64,000 bases of DNA from Veillonella sp. R32 (GTDB lineage Bacteria; Bacillota; Negativicutes; Veillonellales; Veillonellaceae), in assembly GCF_010093125.1 (NCBI RefSeq), contig NZ_NMZQ01000011.1, positions 96,144 through 160,143 on the forward strand. The letters are read 5' to 3'. Positions 63,336-64,000 of this stretch are shown here, piece by piece; the stretch's first letter is position 1; each line of letters begins with the position of its first letter. The notes beneath the pieces were generated by a model. It saw only the letters and a program-made list of their open reading frames with translations. It was not told where the DNA came from and made no database searches. A program made the position numbers and the translations under genes.

Positions 63336-64000
63336 ATGGCGAATACAAACACTACCATTGATGCAGTAACTAACCCTACAAACAATACAGCCCCTATTGA
63401 TATGGCCAAAACTATCAAAAATCTAGAGCGCAATAACTTTGTAGTCCACTATTTTGAAACTGGTGAAGACGCAATAGCCTATTTAAAATCACGCATTCAA
63501 AATAAGCGCGTTGCTTTAGGCGACTCACGCACATTACAAACGTTAAAGGTATACGAGGCTTTAGAAGGGCAAAATATAGAGATAACCGATATTCATCGCC
63601 CTTTAGACAGTGAGAATTTTCGTCAAACTGCTCTCCGTACTATGCAACGAGATGTCTTCCTCACCTCCGTTAATGCCCTAGCGCAAACTGGTGAAATGGT
63701 CAATATTGATGGCACCGGTAACCGTGTAGCCTGTTCCCTCTTTGGCTCTGAAGAAGTATTTTTTGTACTCGGCACCAATAAAATCACCCCAGACCTAAGC
63801 GCGGCCATTTATCGAGCCCGCAATGTAGCAGCGCCTCAAAATGTAGTAAAAAATAAAAAGTCCTCTAAAAATCCCTGTGCTATCCGCCAAGACAAATGTT
63901 ACGACTGCGGTTCACCAGATCGTATTTGCAATGCCCTAACTATTTACTACAAAAAAATGCGCAACATGGATATTATGGAAATTAGGGTTATAGGACAAAA
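63336..64000 (+). CDS. LUD-domain protein (LutC/YkgG-like), N-terminal part
   Basis: Open from ATG 63336 to the window end (221 codons), with TAAGGAGG seven bases ahead. FETGEDAIAYLKSRIQNKRVALGDSRTL and SVNALAQTGEMVNIDGTGNRVA are typical of the LUD (DUF162) group; the NALAxTGxxVxxDGxGNR motif is its core. KCYDCGSPDRICN gives a cysteine cluster near the C-terminal end. Proteins of this type take part in lactate oxidation by iron-sulfur enzymes (LutABC). For a lactate-using Veillonella-like organism this fits, but the role is not shown. Confidence 0.85.
   Translation, partial: MANTNTTIDAVTNPTNNTAPIDMAKTIKNLERNNFVVHYFETGEDAIAYLKSRIQNKRVALGDSRTLQTLKVYEALEGQNIEITDIHRPLDSENFRQTALRTMQRDVFLTSVNALAQTGEMVNIDGTGNRVACSLFGSEEVFFVLGTNKITPDLSAAIYRARNVAAPQNVVKNKKSSKNPCAIRQDKCYDCGSPDRICNALTIYYKKMRNMDIMEIRVIGQ

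Noticed and set aside
1..64000. tRNA or rRNA genes, insertion sequences, prophage
   Set aside because: Read for on both strands; no cloverleaf with conserved arms, no transposase or integrase frame and no phage structural genes were found.

Overview
The window looks like a chromosomal segment of an anaerobic, diderm Firmicute of the class Negativicutes, probably Veillonella or a close relative. The clues are S-layer homology (SLH) domains on envelope proteins, a trimeric autotransporter with a C-terminal SLH domain, a lactate-utilization (LUD) protein, fermentation enzymes (pyruvate:ferredoxin oxidoreductase, HydE), AT-rich intergenic DNA, and Firmicute-type RNA leaders (T-box, TPP riboswitch). 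The genus is an inference from gene content, not from a marker gene.

Layout. 1-322: N-terminal part of a secondary-alcohol dehydrogenase, cut by the window edge. 617-16050 (minus strand): one long, tightly packed propanediol-utilization (pdu) microcompartment operon, pduABCDEGHKJLMNOPQFUV with a eutJ-like gene between pduL and pduM and one unknown gene last, followed by a terminator. Its likely activator, a PocR/AraC-type regulator, is divergent at 16342-17226. 17405-21921: an N-carbamoyl-amino-acid hydrolase-type amidase, a glutamate/Na+ symporter with a long structured leader, an AEC permease and a small secreted protein. 22180-36324: a catabolic locus (see below). 36520-39585: a methyltransferase and bioD-bioA. 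40022-43674: fructose PTS operon. 43898-44446: GNAT acetyltransferase. 44678-46777: thiamin-precursor uptake (thiW, cytX) behind a TPP riboswitch and a second structured RNA. 47069-50286: mscL and the trimeric autotransporter. 50543-53041: hydE, yaaA and a possible PRTase-like gene. 53356-55628: mntH and an SLH envelope protein. 55845-62870: trp operon (T-box, trpE-G-D-CF-B-A, terminator). 63336-64000: start of a LUD-domain gene.

The most unusual region is 22180-36324. A LacI-type regulator sits between two gene sets. To the left are pyruvate:ferredoxin oxidoreductase, a LeuC-like protein that has lost its Fe-S cysteines, a LeuD-like and a normal LeuC-like subunit, a phosphotransacylase, an IT-superfamily dicarboxylate transporter and a butyrate-kinase-family enzyme. 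To the right are a biotin-free carboxyltransferase/HMGL-fold enzyme whose carbamylated lysine is replaced by glutamate, a carboxymuconolactone-decarboxylase-fold protein and, convergent, an RraA-type aldolase/decarboxylase. A palindrome TAAAACGTTTTA lies upstream of the regulator and a near copy lies upstream of the right-hand set. I infer a fermentation route in which an imported di- or tricarboxylic acid is isomerised or hydrated, cleaved to pyruvate, oxidised to an acyl-CoA and used for substrate-level ATP synthesis. The substrate is unknown; citramalate or citraconate-type C5 acids fit the enzyme set best.

The pdu operon encodes a shell (A, B, J, K, N, U), B12-dependent diol dehydratase (C, D, E), its reactivase (G, H), adenosyltransferase (O), aldehyde dehydrogenase (P), phosphotransacylase (L), alcohol dehydrogenase (Q) and diffusion facilitator (F). 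It has no pduS, pduT, pduW or pduX. Acyl-phosphate made by PduL must therefore be used by a kinase encoded elsewhere.
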